From positions 186,001 through 250,000 of the forward strand of contig NZ_CP049744.1 in the NCBI RefSeq assembly GCF_000760935.2: DNA of 64,000 nt. The letters run 5' to 3'. This document shows, piece by piece, positions 29,397 to 37,794 of this stretch. The notes under the pieces are model-generated. The model was not told where the DNA came from. It made no database searches and saw only the letters and a program-made list of their open reading frames with translations. The translations under genes and the position numbers were made by a program. Source of the stretch: Rhodococcoides fascians A25f (GTDB lineage Bacteria; Actinomycetota; Actinomycetes; Mycobacteriales; Mycobacteriaceae). Numbering within the stretch: position 1 is the first letter of the stretch; every line of letters starts with the position of its first letter.

Positions 29397-30151
29397 CACT
29401 GCACGCCAGAGATATTCGATGGACACGCAGCGGACACCCCATTCTCGACGGCATCAGCTTCGAGCCGGAACCGGGGGAGACCATCGGTCTGATCGGCCCC
29501 AACGGATCGGGCAAGTCGTCCCTGCTACGAATCCTTGCGGGCATCGTCGCCCCCGACAGTGGCGACGTGCTGCTCGACGGAGACAGCCTCCGTACGTTGC
29601 GTCGACGGCGCGTGGCCCGGCGCGTGGCGATGGTCGACCAACACTCCGACACCGACGTCGACATCAGCGTCCGCGATGTCGTGCGTCTCGGGCGAATACC
29701 GCACCACGGAATCCTCGGTGGAGACGCGGCGGACGACGACATCGCGATAGCCCGAGCACTGACCGACACCGCCATGGCGTCGAAAGCCACCCGGCGCTGG
29801 CACACGCTCTCCGGCGGCGAGCGCCAACGCGTCCAGATCGCGCGCGCCCTGGCTCAACAGCCCACCGAACTACTGCTCGACGAGCCGACCAATCACCTCG
29901 ACATCCAACATCAACTCGACATCCTCACCCTCGTCGCAGGCCTACCTCTGAGCAGTTACATCGCCCTGCACGACCTCAACCTCGCCGCGATGTTCTGCGA
30001 CCGCATCGTCGTCCTGAACAACGGAACCATCGTGGCATCGGGAACCCCGGAAAATGTGATCACCGAACACCTGGTCCGCACGGTGTACAACGTGCACGCC
30101 AGCGTCACGAATGCCGACAACTATCCACAGGTGACCTACCGACGTCCCTGA
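29393..30151 (+). CDS. ABC transporter ATPase (BtuD-like)
   Basis: 252 residues. Walker A is GPNGSGKS near residue 35, the signature LSGGE near 140, Walker B LLLDEPT near 160 and the switch histidine in IALHDLN. The sequence belongs to the FecE/BtuD/HmuV group that pairs with FecCD permeases. With the two preceding genes and the riboswitch it completes a corrinoid importer expected to be switched off when B12 is plentiful. It is followed by repeat copy 4. Confidence 0.92.
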   Translation: MTLHARDIRWTRSGHPILDGISFEPEPGETIGLIGPNGSGKSSLLRILAGIVAPDSGDVLLDGDSLRTLRRRRVARRVAMVDQHSDTDVDISVRDVVRLGRIPHHGILGGDAADDDIAIARALTDTAMASKATRRWHTLSGGERQRVQIARALAQQPTELLLDEPTNHLDIQHQLDILTLVAGLPLSSYIALHDLNLAAMFCDRIVVLNNGTIVASGTPENVITEHLVRTVYNVHASVTNADNYPQVTYRRP

Positions 30152-30179
30152 TTCCTCTCGCTACCGGGCCCCATGAGTC

Positions 30180-30231
30180 CACTCGATGTGCCATTGACCC
30201 CCGAAAGGGCCACCAAATGTCACATCGAGTG
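30180..30231 (+). repeat. 52-bp palindromic element, copy 4
   Basis: Left end CACTCGATGTGCCA, core GAAAGGGCCACC, right end TGTCACATCGAGTG, left flank GAGTC. It lies between the convergent ATPase and SnoaL-like genes, 28 bases after the ATPase stop. Confidence 0.92.
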
Positions 30232-30270
30232 CAGGCGGAAATGGTGCACCGGAGGAATCGGCGGGCGATT

Positions 30271-30747
30271 TCAGAGTTGGCGGAGTTTCTTCTCGAATGC
30301 GTCTATGCGTGTGGTGTCCTCGAAGAAGTCTTCCTGCGAGACGATTTTTCCCCAGCTCGTGCGGACCAGTAGCACCGTGCGGTTGCTGTAGAGCTCGCTA
30401 CCTTCGGCTGTGTGGGCGTGGTCGTCGAAGCGCGCGAGCAGGGTCATTCGCCAGGGTGCCCCGCCGCTGTAGATTTCGGTGATCTGCCCCTTGATGCCGG
30501 CGGCGACGAAGTCCTGGAAGAACTTTTCGATGGCCGGGCGGCCGCGGTGGGTACCAGACCAGCGGCTGTCACCGTCGGCGAATTTGAGCACTGCATCTCG
30601 GTGGAAAGAGGACAGCAGGGGTCGGTAGTCGCCGTTGTTGAGTGCCGCGATGTCTCGCTGCAGCTTGAGTGTCAGCGCTCGCATCACCAGGAGCTTGACT
30701 GCAAAGGCCGTCGAGACGCCGGCCAGAAATCTCAGTTGCATACCCAT
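30271..30747 (-). CDS. SnoaL/NTF2-like protein
   Basis: 158 residues of the NTF2 fold. The helical start (residues 25-60) is followed by AVLKFADGDSRWSGTHRGRPAIEKFFQDF, typical of SnoaL-like domains, and a final strand EDFFEDTTRIDAFEKKL. A hydrophobic stretch at 5-25 (LRFLAGVSTAFAVKLLVM) may be a membrane anchor. The family includes small cyclases, isomerases and binding proteins; no specific activity can be assigned. Confidence 0.75.
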   Translation of the reverse strand: MGMQLRFLAGVSTAFAVKLLVMRALTLKLQRDIAALNNGDYRPLLSSFHRDAVLKFADGDSRWSGTHRGRPAIEKFFQDFVAAGIKGQITEIYSGGAPWRMTLLARFDDHAHTAEGSELYSNRTVLLVRTSWGKIVSQEDFFEDTTRIDAFEKKLRQL

Positions 30748-30801
30748 ACGTTTGCCTACCGTTCACCGACGTGTCAATCGAGATGGCGGTACGTTCGTTC
30801 G

Positions 30802-31170
30802 ATGATTCACCATGTGCAGGTCGCATGTCCGGCGGGCGGCGAGGACCGCGAGCGTGAGTTCTACGTGGGCGCTCTGGGCTGGCAGGAGATCGCGAAGCCG
30901 CCGCTGTTGGCTGTGCGCGGGGGCTGTTGGTTTCGTGTGCCGGGGGTGGGCGGTCCCGACGGTGAGGTCCACGTCGGCATCGAGGACGACTTCCGGCCGG
31001 CGCGGAAGGCTCATCCGGCCTTCGTCGTCGATGTCGATGCGACTGCTACGGCGTTGTTGGCTGCCGGCTATCCGGTGGACTGGGCCGACTCGGACGAGAT
31101 CCCGGGGCGAAGACGGTTCCATACCAGCGACGGGGTGGGCAATCGCATCGAATTTGTAGCAGCACAATAG
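30802..31170 (+). CDS. VOC-family (glyoxalase-like) protein
   Basis: 122 residues, a single VOC unit with two beta-alpha-beta-beta-beta modules. The sequence starts MIHHVQVACPAGGEDREREFYVGALGW and ends DGVGNRIEFVAAQ. Metal ligands of classic VOC enzymes (His near residue 4 and Glu near the C-terminus) are present in outline. It could be a glyoxalase, dioxygenase or binding protein. ATG 30802 is where family members start; there is no close operon partner. Confidence 0.82.
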   Translation: MIHHVQVACPAGGEDREREFYVGALGWQEIAKPPLLAVRGGCWFRVPGVGGPDGEVHVGIEDDFRPARKAHPAFVVDVDATATALLAAGYPVDWADSDEIPGRRRFHTSDGVGNRIEFVAAQ

Positions 31171-31171
31171 A

Positions 31172-32488
31172 TCACAGACCCACCGAGATGGCTCCGGTCA
31201 GTATCGCGAAGACGATGTACATCAGCGACGCGGCCAGTACCCACAGGAATGCGAAGCGCTGGAAGTCGCCCAGTGATGCGCGGACCAAGCCGAGCAGAAC
31301 CCACAGCGGTGCCGACGCGGGCCCGATCGAGTGAGCCATCTGTCCGATCACTGCGGCGCGCGCCATCTCTTCGGGTGGGATGGCGTATTGCGCAGCAGAT
31401 TCCGCGAGGACCGGCACGATGCCGAAGAAGTAGGCATCGTTGGCCATGAAGAAGCTCAACGGTATGCCGATCAGTGCTGCTGCGGCAGGGATCATGCCCT
31501 CGGCACCATCCGGAATCAGCGAGATCAGCGCGTCTGCCATGGCGGTTGTCATACCGGTTTCGGTGAGGATGCCGGTGAACACGCCGGCACCGAGGACCAA
31601 TATGACGACGGGGACGGCGTTGGCCGCATGCGATCGGATCACGTCGCCCTGATCGGAGGGCTTGGGGTGATTCACGATCAGCACGATGATGAACCCGAGC
31701 ATGAACAGCACCAGTAGGTCTGCAACTCCCAGCACCAGCAGTACCAGCAGTGTGACCGTGAGTGCGGCGTTGACCCAGGTTCGCCAGGTTGCCTTCGTCA
31801 GAAGTGTTCCCTCCGAGCCCTTTTGGTGCCCACCAGAGGATACGTGTGCGGTGACTTCGGCGATGCGGTCCGAGGAAATCTTCTTACGTGCGCTGCGCCC
31901 CAACAGGTACGCAAGCCCGATGATCGCCGCAGACATCAGCAGCATGGCAGGCAGCATGTGCACGAAGTAGTCGGTGGCATCGATCTGCAGCACGCTGATC
32001 GCTCGGGTGGCAGCCCCACCCCACGGTGTGGTGCCGGATATCGTCCCGAGAGCCATCGTGGCAATTGTGGCAATCACCAGGGGGTTGATTCCGAGCTTGC
32101 GATAGATGGGCAGAAACGCAGAGCAAATGATCATGTACGACGTCGTGCCGTCACCGTCGAGTGCGACCAATAGTGCCAGAACCGCTGTGCCGACGCAGAT
32201 TTTGACGGGATCCCCGCCGGACAATCGGATGATGCCACGTGAGATGGGGTCGAAGAGTTTGGCGTCCATCATGATTCCGAAATACAGAACGGCGAAGAGC
32301 AGAAGAATCGCTGTGGGAGCCACGGTTTCGATGCCCTCCGCCACCATGTCGGGCAGTGCTGCGCCCTGACCGCTGATCAGCAGAACGGCGATGGGGATGG
32401 TGACGACGGCTACGAGCGCCGTCGCCCATTTCTTGATGACGACCAGCATGAAGGATGCAAGAGACAAGAATCCGAGTACTGCCAACAT
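31172..32488 (-). CDS. CitMHS-type citrate/divalent metal transporter
   Basis: 438 residues with about eleven to twelve membrane segments. The signature VALDGDGTTSYMIICSAFLPIYRKLG near residues 108-134 and GTTPWGGAATRAISVL match the CitMHS family, which imports citrate as a metal complex with protons. The gene follows a decarboxylating dehydrogenase-type gene by 3 bases, and the unit has its own LysR regulator upstream, suggesting uptake and breakdown of one hydroxy-polycarboxylate. Confidence 0.88.
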   Translation of the reverse strand: MLAVLGFLSLASFMLVVIKKWATALVAVVTIPIAVLLISGQGAALPDMVAEGIETVAPTAILLLFAVLYFGIMMDAKLFDPISRGIIRLSGGDPVKICVGTAVLALLVALDGDGTTSYMIICSAFLPIYRKLGINPLVIATIATMALGTISGTTPWGGAATRAISVLQIDATDYFVHMLPAMLLMSAAIIGLAYLLGRSARKKISSDRIAEVTAHVSSGGHQKGSEGTLLTKATWRTWVNAALTVTLLVLLVLGVADLLVLFMLGFIIVLIVNHPKPSDQGDVIRSHAANAVPVVILVLGAGVFTGILTETGMTTAMADALISLIPDGAEGMIPAAAALIGIPLSFFMANDAYFFGIVPVLAESAAQYAIPPEEMARAAVIGQMAHSIGPASAPLWVLLGLVRASLGDFQRFAFLWVLAASLMYIVFAILTGAISVGL

Positions 32489-32491
32489 GAT

Positions 32492-33601
32492 TCAGATCTC
32501 CGAATCGAGGTGCTCGATCACCGCGCGCGTGAATTGCTCGGTGGTCGCGGTTCCGTGGAGGTCCGCGGTGCGCGTCTCGGGCCTGCCCACGGCTGCGTCG
32601 ATGGCTCGATGAATCGATCGTCCGGCTGTAGAGAGTCTTTCGTCGCCCCGCTGCTGACCGATCCAGTCCAGGAGCATGGCTGCCGAACCGATCAAGGATG
32701 CCGGGTTGGCGATTCCTTGCCCGGCGATATCGGGTGCCGATCCGTGCTGGGCTTGCGCAACGGCATGACTGTCGCCGACATTGAGCGACGCTGCCAGCCC
32801 CAAGCTGCCCGAGAGTTCGGTCGCCTCGTCGGACAGGATGTCCCCGAACATGTTGGTGGTGGCGATGACGTCGAACGACTCCGGTCGACGGATGAGCAAT
32901 GCGGCGACTGCGTCCACCAATAACTCCTCGTAGTCGACGCCGGGAAAGTCCTGCCGGACGGCCCTCGCCGCCTCGAGGAAGAGCCCGTCGCTCAGCCTGA
33001 GAACGTTGGCCTTGTGTACCACTGTGACCTTCGATCGACGCGTCTGGGCAAGCTCGAAGGCGCGGCGAACGATCCGTTCGGAACCGCGTCGAGTCACTTT
33101 TCGGACGGCGAGGGCAAGGTCCTCTGTCGGCATGAATTCGCCTCCACCTGCGAACATGGTGCGATCGGCGTAGAAGCCCTCGGTGTTCTCTCGGGCGATC
33201 ACGAGGTCGAAACTCTTGTTGAGCGGATTCGGCAGAGCCGAGATGGTTCTGGCCGGACGGATGTTGGCGTACAGGTCCAACTTTCGCCGCAGAATTCCAG
33301 ACGGGTTGACGCCACCCTCCGAGGTCGGGGGATAGTCCAGATGGGACACCGGGCCCAGGACGACGCCGTCGGCTGCGCGTGCGAGGTCGACGATTGCGTC
33401 GGGCATCGTCGTCCCCGATGCGCGAAGTGCGTCGAAGCCGATGGTGCCGTCGGTGAACGTAGCGCTGATGCCGTTGCGTGCGAGCGCGGCCTCGACGACC
33501 GAGACCGTCGAGACGCTGATCTCGGGACCGATGCCGTCCCCGGCGAGTATCACCAGGTCGACGGTGTTGGTAGCGGCGTCTGCGGAATGTCCGGGTGTCA
33601 C
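32492..33601 (-). CDS. Isocitrate/isopropylmalate-family dehydrogenase
   Basis: 369 residues. The fold shows LAGDGIGPEI near residue 20, the substrate loop with R residues (LRRKLDLYANIRP), IARENTEGFYADR near 133, the catalytic KANVLR lysine near 200 and the FGDILSDEATELSGSLG metal site near 253-268. It could act on tartrate, malate, isocitrate or 3-isopropylmalate-like acids. Genomic pairing with a CitMHS transporter argues for catabolism of an imported polycarboxylate rather than leucine synthesis. Confidence 0.87.
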   Translation of the reverse strand: MTPGHSADAATNTVDLVILAGDGIGPEISVSTVSVVEAALARNGISATFTDGTIGFDALRASGTTMPDAIVDLARAADGVVLGPVSHLDYPPTSEGGVNPSGILRRKLDLYANIRPARTISALPNPLNKSFDLVIARENTEGFYADRTMFAGGGEFMPTEDLALAVRKVTRRGSERIVRRAFELAQTRRSKVTVVHKANVLRLSDGLFLEAARAVRQDFPGVDYEELLVDAVAALLIRRPESFDVIATTNMFGDILSDEATELSGSLGLAASLNVGDSHAVAQAQHGSAPDIAGQGIANPASLIGSAAMLLDWIGQQRGDERLSTAGRSIHRAIDAAVGRPETRTADLHGTATTEQFTRAVIEHLDSEI

Positions 33602-33715
33602 GATGTCTCCAGGTGTTCACGTCCGCACCGTTGCGGACTCGGTCCTCGTTGTGACCTGTGGCATACCTTGCCGGGCCGTGAGCGTGAAGACCAGAGACTG
33701 TTTCTTACATCTGAC

Positions 33716-34618
33716 TTAAGTGAGATTCATGGCTGCGAACAGTGCGACGAGGACCGATCTCATGGCGTCCGTCGCGGGGGTCGGTTTCCGTTGATCGAGT
33801 CGGCACAGGAGGATTCGCCGTTTCGACAGTTCGTCCAGGGCGATGGAGTCGACGCCGTCGCGCAGATAGCGAGTGGTCATGGCGGGTGCCACGGTGAGTC
33901 CCAGCCCGGCGGCCACCATTGCCTGAGACTCCATGTAGTCGTTGGACTCGACCAGGACCCTCGGCTCGAAACCCGCTTTGCGACAGGATGATCGAAACAT
34001 CGTGGTGATGGGGTGCTGCGATGCGCGGACGATCCACTGCTCGTCTGCGAGCGATTCGAGCAGAACCGGACCTCCGCGCGACCAACCCGCTGGAACGAGA
34101 AGGACCGTGGCGTCGTCGGCGATGACTTCGGTCTCGACGTCGTCGACCACCATCGGCAATTCCGGGTAGTCCCATGCCAGGGACAGATCTACCTCACGTC
34201 CCAGCAGCATGGCGTGCAGGTCGCGCAGTCGTGACGACCGTATGCCCAGTTCGATCCCCGGGTGCGCCGAGCGAAATGCGCCCATGACATCAGGCAGAAG
34301 AGATGCAGCGAAGGAGGGGAAGACGCCCAGGTTGACGTGGCCGCTGCGGGCGTCGAGTAGATCGTCGAGGTCGGCGCGCAGGGCAGACAGTTGCGTGTCG
34401 ATCGCGGACGCTCGTCCGGCTACGAGCCGACCGGCCTCGGTGAGGCGCACTCCGCGCGCGTGTCGCTCGAGGACGGGGGTTCCGACGACGGCCTCGAGCC
34501 TCTTGACCTGCTGTGACACCGCTGAAGGGGTGAACATGAGCCGTTCGGCGGCGGCCGTCATCGACCCACTGCGGTCGATTTCCACCAGCAACTTGAGAAG
34601 GGACAGTTCCACATCCAT
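33716..34618 (-). CDS. LysR-family transcriptional regulator
   Basis: 300 residues. The winged helix-turn-helix is at residues about 15-50 (MTAAAERLMFTPSAVSQQVKRLE), and the effector domain follows (HVNLGVFPSFAASLLPDVMGAF). It lies 114 bases upstream of the dehydrogenase and CitMHS genes on the same strand, so it most likely controls them. It is divergent from the TPR-PPOX pair with only 58 bases between. Confidence 0.9.
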   Translation of the reverse strand: MDVELSLLKLLVEIDRSGSMTAAAERLMFTPSAVSQQVKRLEAVVGTPVLERHARGVRLTEAGRLVAGRASAIDTQLSALRADLDDLLDARSGHVNLGVFPSFAASLLPDVMGAFRSAHPGIELGIRSSRLRDLHAMLLGREVDLSLAWDYPELPMVVDDVETEVIADDATVLLVPAGWSRGGPVLLESLADEQWIVRASQHPITTMFRSSCRKAGFEPRVLVESNDYMESQAMVAAGLGLTVAPAMTTRYLRDGVDSIALDELSKRRILLCRLDQRKPTPATDAMRSVLVALFAAMNLT

Positions 34619-34676
34619 CTGTCGAGACTAGGCGGTGTCTGCGACGATGGAGCGCGTGACGACAGGAGGAGACAAC

Positions 34677-35156
34677 GTGGACCCCGTAGCGGCGTTCTGG
34701 CGCGACGCGGACGACGCCGACCCCGTCCGGATGCGAGTCGAGATGGAGCACTTGTTTTCGGTCACATCGTATTCGGATGCTCGAGTGCTGTTCGAGCGGG
34801 CATCGCTCGAAGACTTCTTGGGCGACGAAGCGGGTGCGGTCCCGTTGTACGAAGCCTCCCTGTCCGCTGGGCTCGACGGCGACCGAGAGAATCAAGCCCG
34901 GATCCAGTTGGCGAGCTCATTGCGCAACGTGGGGCGATTGCACGAAGCGCTTCAGGTGCTGCGAGATTTCGAGTTCTCGAACGATTACATCTCTGCACGT
35001 GACGCATTCGTGGCGCTGACTCTCTGGGATATCGGGGATGCGGCACAGGCGCTACGAAGTGCACTTCAGGCCGCGAACCCGGCGACGGGGAAATATCGTC
35101 GAGCAATCGGGGCATACGCGGCCGAGTTGTCCACACGACCTGAGGGGAATCCATGA
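34677..35156 (+). CDS. Tetratricopeptide-repeat-like small protein
   Basis: 159 residues, soluble, helical. Helix pairs resemble TPR units: SVTSYSDARVLFERASLEDFLGDEAGAVPLYEASLSAGL and NQARIQLASSLRNVGRLHEALQVLRD. GTG 34677 is chosen because AGGAGGA (34664-34670) sits 6 bases upstream; in-frame codons further upstream (34635, 34647) lack this. Its stop overlaps the PPOX gene start (ATGA), so the two are co-translated. Function is unknown, presumably protein-protein contact. Confidence 0.72.
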   Translation: MDPVAAFWRDADDADPVRMRVEMEHLFSVTSYSDARVLFERASLEDFLGDEAGAVPLYEASLSAGLDGDRENQARIQLASSLRNVGRLHEALQVLRDFEFSNDYISARDAFVALTLWDIGDAAQALRSALQAANPATGKYRRAIGAYAAELSTRPEGNP

Positions 35157-35584
35157 CCGACAGCGCATTCGATCCACACGACCTTCTCGAGCAGAGCCGA
35201 ATCGGCGTGCTGGCCACCATCAAGTCCAGCGGACTTCCGCAGTTGTCGCCGGTGACGCCGTTCTACGATCGCGCCGCCGACACCATCCGGATCTCGGTGA
35301 CCGAAGGACGAGCGAAGACGGCCAACTTGCGCCGAGATCCACGTGCCGCTCTCGAAGTGACCAACGCCGACGGCACGGCATGGGCAACGGCGGAAGGAAC
35401 CGTCACCCTCACCGGCCCGGGTACGTCACCGAACAGCCCCGAAATCGAGGCTCTGGTCGACTACTACCGCGCTGCGGCCGGTGAGCACCCTGACTGGAAC
35501 GAATACCGAGCAGTCATGGTCGCCGACCGACGAGTGTTGGTGACGATATCTGTGACCCACGTCTACGGGCAGTCCCTCACCTGA
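35153..35584 (+). CDS. PPOX-class F420-dependent flavoprotein (TIGR03618-like)
   Basis: 143 residues of the split beta-barrel family. Typical segments are LLEQSRIGVLATIKSSGLPQLSPVTPFYD, the VTEGRAKTANLRRDPRAALEVT core and a C-terminal RVLVTISVTHVYG strand. It is the third member of this superfamily in the window (others at 15.0 and 23.0 kb), which fits an F420-using actinobacterium. It is coupled to the upstream TPR-like gene by a 4-base overlap. Confidence 0.87.
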   Translation: MTDSAFDPHDLLEQSRIGVLATIKSSGLPQLSPVTPFYDRAADTIRISVTEGRAKTANLRRDPRAALEVTNADGTAWATAEGTVTLTGPGTSPNSPEIEALVDYYRAAAGEHPDWNEYRAVMVADRRVLVTISVTHVYGQSLT

Positions 35585-35597
35585 CCGCCCTCGAGTC

Positions 35598-35649
35598 CAC
35601 TAGATGTGACATCGACGGTCGAAAAGGCCACCGAAGGTGACATTGAGTG
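35598..35649 (+). repeat. 52-bp palindromic element, copy 5
   Basis: Left end CACTAGATGTGACA, core GAAAAGGCCACC, right end GGTGACATTGAGTG, left flank GAGTC. It lies between the convergent PPOX and DUF3237 genes, 13 bases after the PPOX stop. Confidence 0.92.
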
Positions 35650-35665
35650 CACGTCATCGCACCGC

Positions 35666-36121
35666 TCAGGTGACCTGATACACGTCCAACTCCACGGAGT
35701 TCGGCAATCGCTGACCGGATCCGAGAAACAGTCGTTCGTTCATCCAAGTGAGGCGGCTCGCGGCGGAGGACAGGCGTGGTTGGCTTCGGAAGTAGATGCG
35801 CTCGGGGGGCACATGTTCACCGCGGACAAGTGCGTCGATGTCATCTTCGGCACCACTTCGCATGCCCATGTTGTGTACGGCGATTCGTTCGCCCGCATCG
35901 GTCTCGAGCGCGTATCTGGCGTCCAACTCGGTGAGTGTGGCCGTGCGGAGAATCTGGTGATCCGCTCCGCCGGGCAGGACTCGTCCGCGCAGTAGAGGGC
36001 CCTCGACGGTCCCGCCGAGGATCGGCACGATGCGACGGTGACCATCGACCACCTCGCCCATGTCGATCGGTTCGCCCACGGTCACCGACAGATGTGCGAC
36101 GAAGATCAGCTCGGGGCCCAC
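35666..36121 (-). CDS. DUF3237 protein
   Basis: 151 residues. The beta-rich sequence with FVAHLSVTVGEPIDMGEVVDGHRRIVPILGGTVEGPLLRGRVLPGGADHQ and HNMGMRSG is characteristic of DUF3237. GTG 36121 lies one base beyond the stop of the phenolic acid decarboxylase gene, so translation is coupled. An in-frame upstream reading inside that gene is rejected. The function of DUF3237 is unknown, but coupling suggests a role in the same aromatic-acid pathway. Confidence 0.8.
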   Translation of the reverse strand: MGPELIFVAHLSVTVGEPIDMGEVVDGHRRIVPILGGTVEGPLLRGRVLPGGADHQILRTATLTELDARYALETDAGERIAVHNMGMRSGAEDDIDALVRGEHVPPERIYFRSQPRLSSAASRLTWMNERLFLGSGQRLPNSVELDVYQVT

Positions 36122-36122
36122 G

Positions 36123-36659
36123 TCAGTTCGTTCGGTCGGCGAATCCGTCGGGCAAATCGCTGGGCGCGACCGACACGATCGTCTCGTCGTCGATGCCGAC
36201 GTACTCAAACAGAGTGATGCGGGCGAATTCGGGGACCACGTAAATGGGGTAGGTCGGTCCGGCATCACGGTAGGCGCGCATCTCGTCGAGATGATCATTT
36301 TGGTACAGAACGGTTTTCGTACCGTCCAGCTCGATCCACTGAGGGAAGAAGATAGTGCCGTGCAGACGTCGCTTACCGGGTATGACGTTGACGACGACGG
36401 ATGTTCCTGTGGGTTCGTTCCAGGAGATCTTGTAGACATCGTCGTCGAGTTGGACGAGATCGACCTCCTGGTTCTTGACCCATCGTCCGCCGACCATGCC
36501 GGTGTGGATGCGGTAGTCGATGGTGGTTGCGTTCTTGACGTACATCTCGTACTGCCAGTTGTTCGCGTAGGTGTAGATGAAGCGGTGTCCGACTATGCCG
36601 CTGAGGTCTTGAGCCGGAACAAGGTTGTGGACGGTGGTGTCTGCGCTCATGAAAGCCAT
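36123..36659 (-). CDS. padC: Phenolic acid decarboxylase
   Basis: 178 residues of the PAD lipocalin-like barrel, which decarboxylates ferulic, p-coumaric or caffeic acid to vinylphenols without cofactor. Diagnostic stretches are [52 protein letters not shown] and [13 protein letters not shown]...[13 protein letters not shown], which hold the active-site Tyr, Arg and Glu residues. ATG 36659 overlaps a palindromic operator; a second ATG 9 bases later is possible. A MarR-family gene is divergent, as for PadR-type control elsewhere. Confidence 0.95.
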   Translation of the reverse strand: MAFMSADTTVHNLVPAQDLSGIVGHRFIYTYANNWQYEMYVKNATTIDYRIHTGMVGGRWVKNQEVDLVQLDDDVYKISWNEPTGTSVVVNVIPGKRRLHGTIFFPQWIELDGTKTVLYQNDHLDEMRAYRDAGPTYPIYVVPEFARITLFEYVGIDDETIVSVAPSDLPDGFADRTN

Positions 36660-36687
36660 TTTGTCACAAAACTATGTTTGCGGCAAA
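36659..36687. promoter_or_regulatory. Two operator-like palindromes between padC and the MarR gene
   Basis: TTTTGT-C-ACAAAA (36659-36671) and TTTGC-G-GCAAA (36677-36687) lie with centres 17 bases apart in the 48-bp divergent space. Spacing and AT-rich arms fit MarR-type sites. The first overlaps the padC start codon. Confidence 0.6.
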
Positions 36688-36707
36688 ACTAATTGTGGGA
36701 CCATCGA

Positions 36708-37154
36708 ATGATGCACTCCACCGCGATCGAACTCGGTCGACAACTGGGACCGCTGCGACGTTCGTTGCTTCGTGCGACGAGAGAAGCCGCGCAACTACCA
36801 GACATTCCCGATTCGCACATCGAGGTCATGAGAGCTCTTGTCGCTGAGCCGTATATGAGCCCGGGGAGCCTCGCCGCACACCTGAACCTCGCTCGGTCCA
36901 CCGTGAGCAATCTGATCAAAGCAATGGTTGATGCCGAACTCGTCGAAAGATCGGTCTCGTCGGACGACCTGCGCGGAGCGGCCCTCACCGCATCACCGAA
37001 GGCAATGCACCTCTTGGCCGAATACGACGCGGTCAGCTCTCAGGTGCTCTCCGAGGCGCTCGACGAACTGACCCCGGACGGCCGTCGAGCACTGTCTGCG
37101 GCAACTTCAGCTCTGGCCGACCTGACGACGATCTTGGCTCGCCGGCCTTCTTGA
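36708..37154 (+). CDS. MarR-family transcriptional regulator
   Basis: 148 residues. The winged-helix domain spans MSPGSLAAHLNLARSTVSNLIKAMVDAELVERSVSSDDLRGAALTAS (about 49-95), with recognition helix ARSTVSNLIK and the wing DDLRG. It is divergent from phenolic acid decarboxylase and is the probable phenolic-acid-responsive repressor of that gene and itself. ATG 36708 is favoured; a TTG start at 36693 is possible. Confidence 0.87.
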   Translation: MMHSTAIELGRQLGPLRRSLLRATREAAQLPDIPDSHIEVMRALVAEPYMSPGSLAAHLNLARSTVSNLIKAMVDAELVERSVSSDDLRGAALTASPKAMHLLAEYDAVSSQVLSEALDELTPDGRRALSAATSALADLTTILARRPS

Positions 37155-37179
37155 TTTCAACGGCCGGGATCGTGCAGTC

Positions 37180-37231
37180 CACTCGATGTGACATTGACCT
37201 CCGAAAAGGCCACCGGATGTCACATCGAGTG
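37180..37231 (+). repeat. 52-bp palindromic element, copy 6 (most symmetric)
   Basis: Left end CACTCGATGTGACA and right end TGTCACATCGAGTG are perfect complements; core GAAAAGGCCACC. The symmetry extends outward as GCAGTC on the left and CACTGC on the right with one mismatch. It lies 25 bases after the MarR stop, between convergent genes. Confidence 0.93.
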
Positions 37232-37256
37232 CACTGCGCGCCCGTGCTCTGAGGGG

Positions 37257-37748
37257 TCAACTACCGGTGTTCAGATCCCGGACGAGGCGAGGTGTGCGCA
37301 ACTGGCCCACGGTCGACAGCCAGAGGCGCGGGGGATAGGACAGTCGAATCGCGAAGTAGTTGACGTATTCGATGACCCCGAAGAACCAGATGGCCAGAAC
37401 TCCGAGACCGGTACCGAGGTTGTCGGGGAGCCACACCATCACTCCCAGTAAACCGCCGACCAGCAACGCGAGGTCCACTCTGCGAAAGGCGCGGTAGATA
37501 GTGCGCAGAGAAGGCGGCATTGGGTGACGCTCGACCCAGGAGCGTGCCAGCAGCCAATAGATTCCTGCTTGCACCAGCACGACCAGCAAAGGGACCAGCG
37601 CGAACCACAACGCTAGACGGCTTTCCTTGTCGAGCCTTGGCACCACCATGGCAAGCGCAATCGTCAGGAACACCCCGGCTGCGGCCAACTCTCCCAACCC
37701 CAGGGACAAATATCGACGACGTAATACCTGCCGTCGACTCGTACCCAT
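37257..37748 (-). CDS. Small membrane protein of unknown function
   Basis: 163 residues with four predicted membrane helices (about 17-36, 47-68, 91-108, 112-130) and basic cytoplasmic loops (RRQVLRRR, RTIYRAFRR). I do not recognise the family. The gene is bracketed by repeat copies 6 and 7, which face the same way 563 bases apart, and has no operon partner. Confidence 0.72.
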   Translation of the reverse strand: MGTSRRQVLRRRYLSLGLGELAAAGVFLTIALAMVVPRLDKESRLALWFALVPLLVVLVQAGIYWLLARSWVERHPMPPSLRTIYRAFRRVDLALLVGGLLGVMVWLPDNLGTGLGVLAIWFFGVIEYVNYFAIRLSYPPRLWLSTVGQLRTPRLVRDLNTGS

Positions 37749-37794
37749 ATCGCCAGATTATCGAGAACTGGATGCCGGACCCCCTCGCGCAGTC

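Noticed and set aside
35666..36439. Longer DUF3237 frame running into the phenolic acid decarboxylase gene
   Set aside because: The first 106 residues are the decarboxylase gene in the wrong frame; GTG 36121 fits the family.
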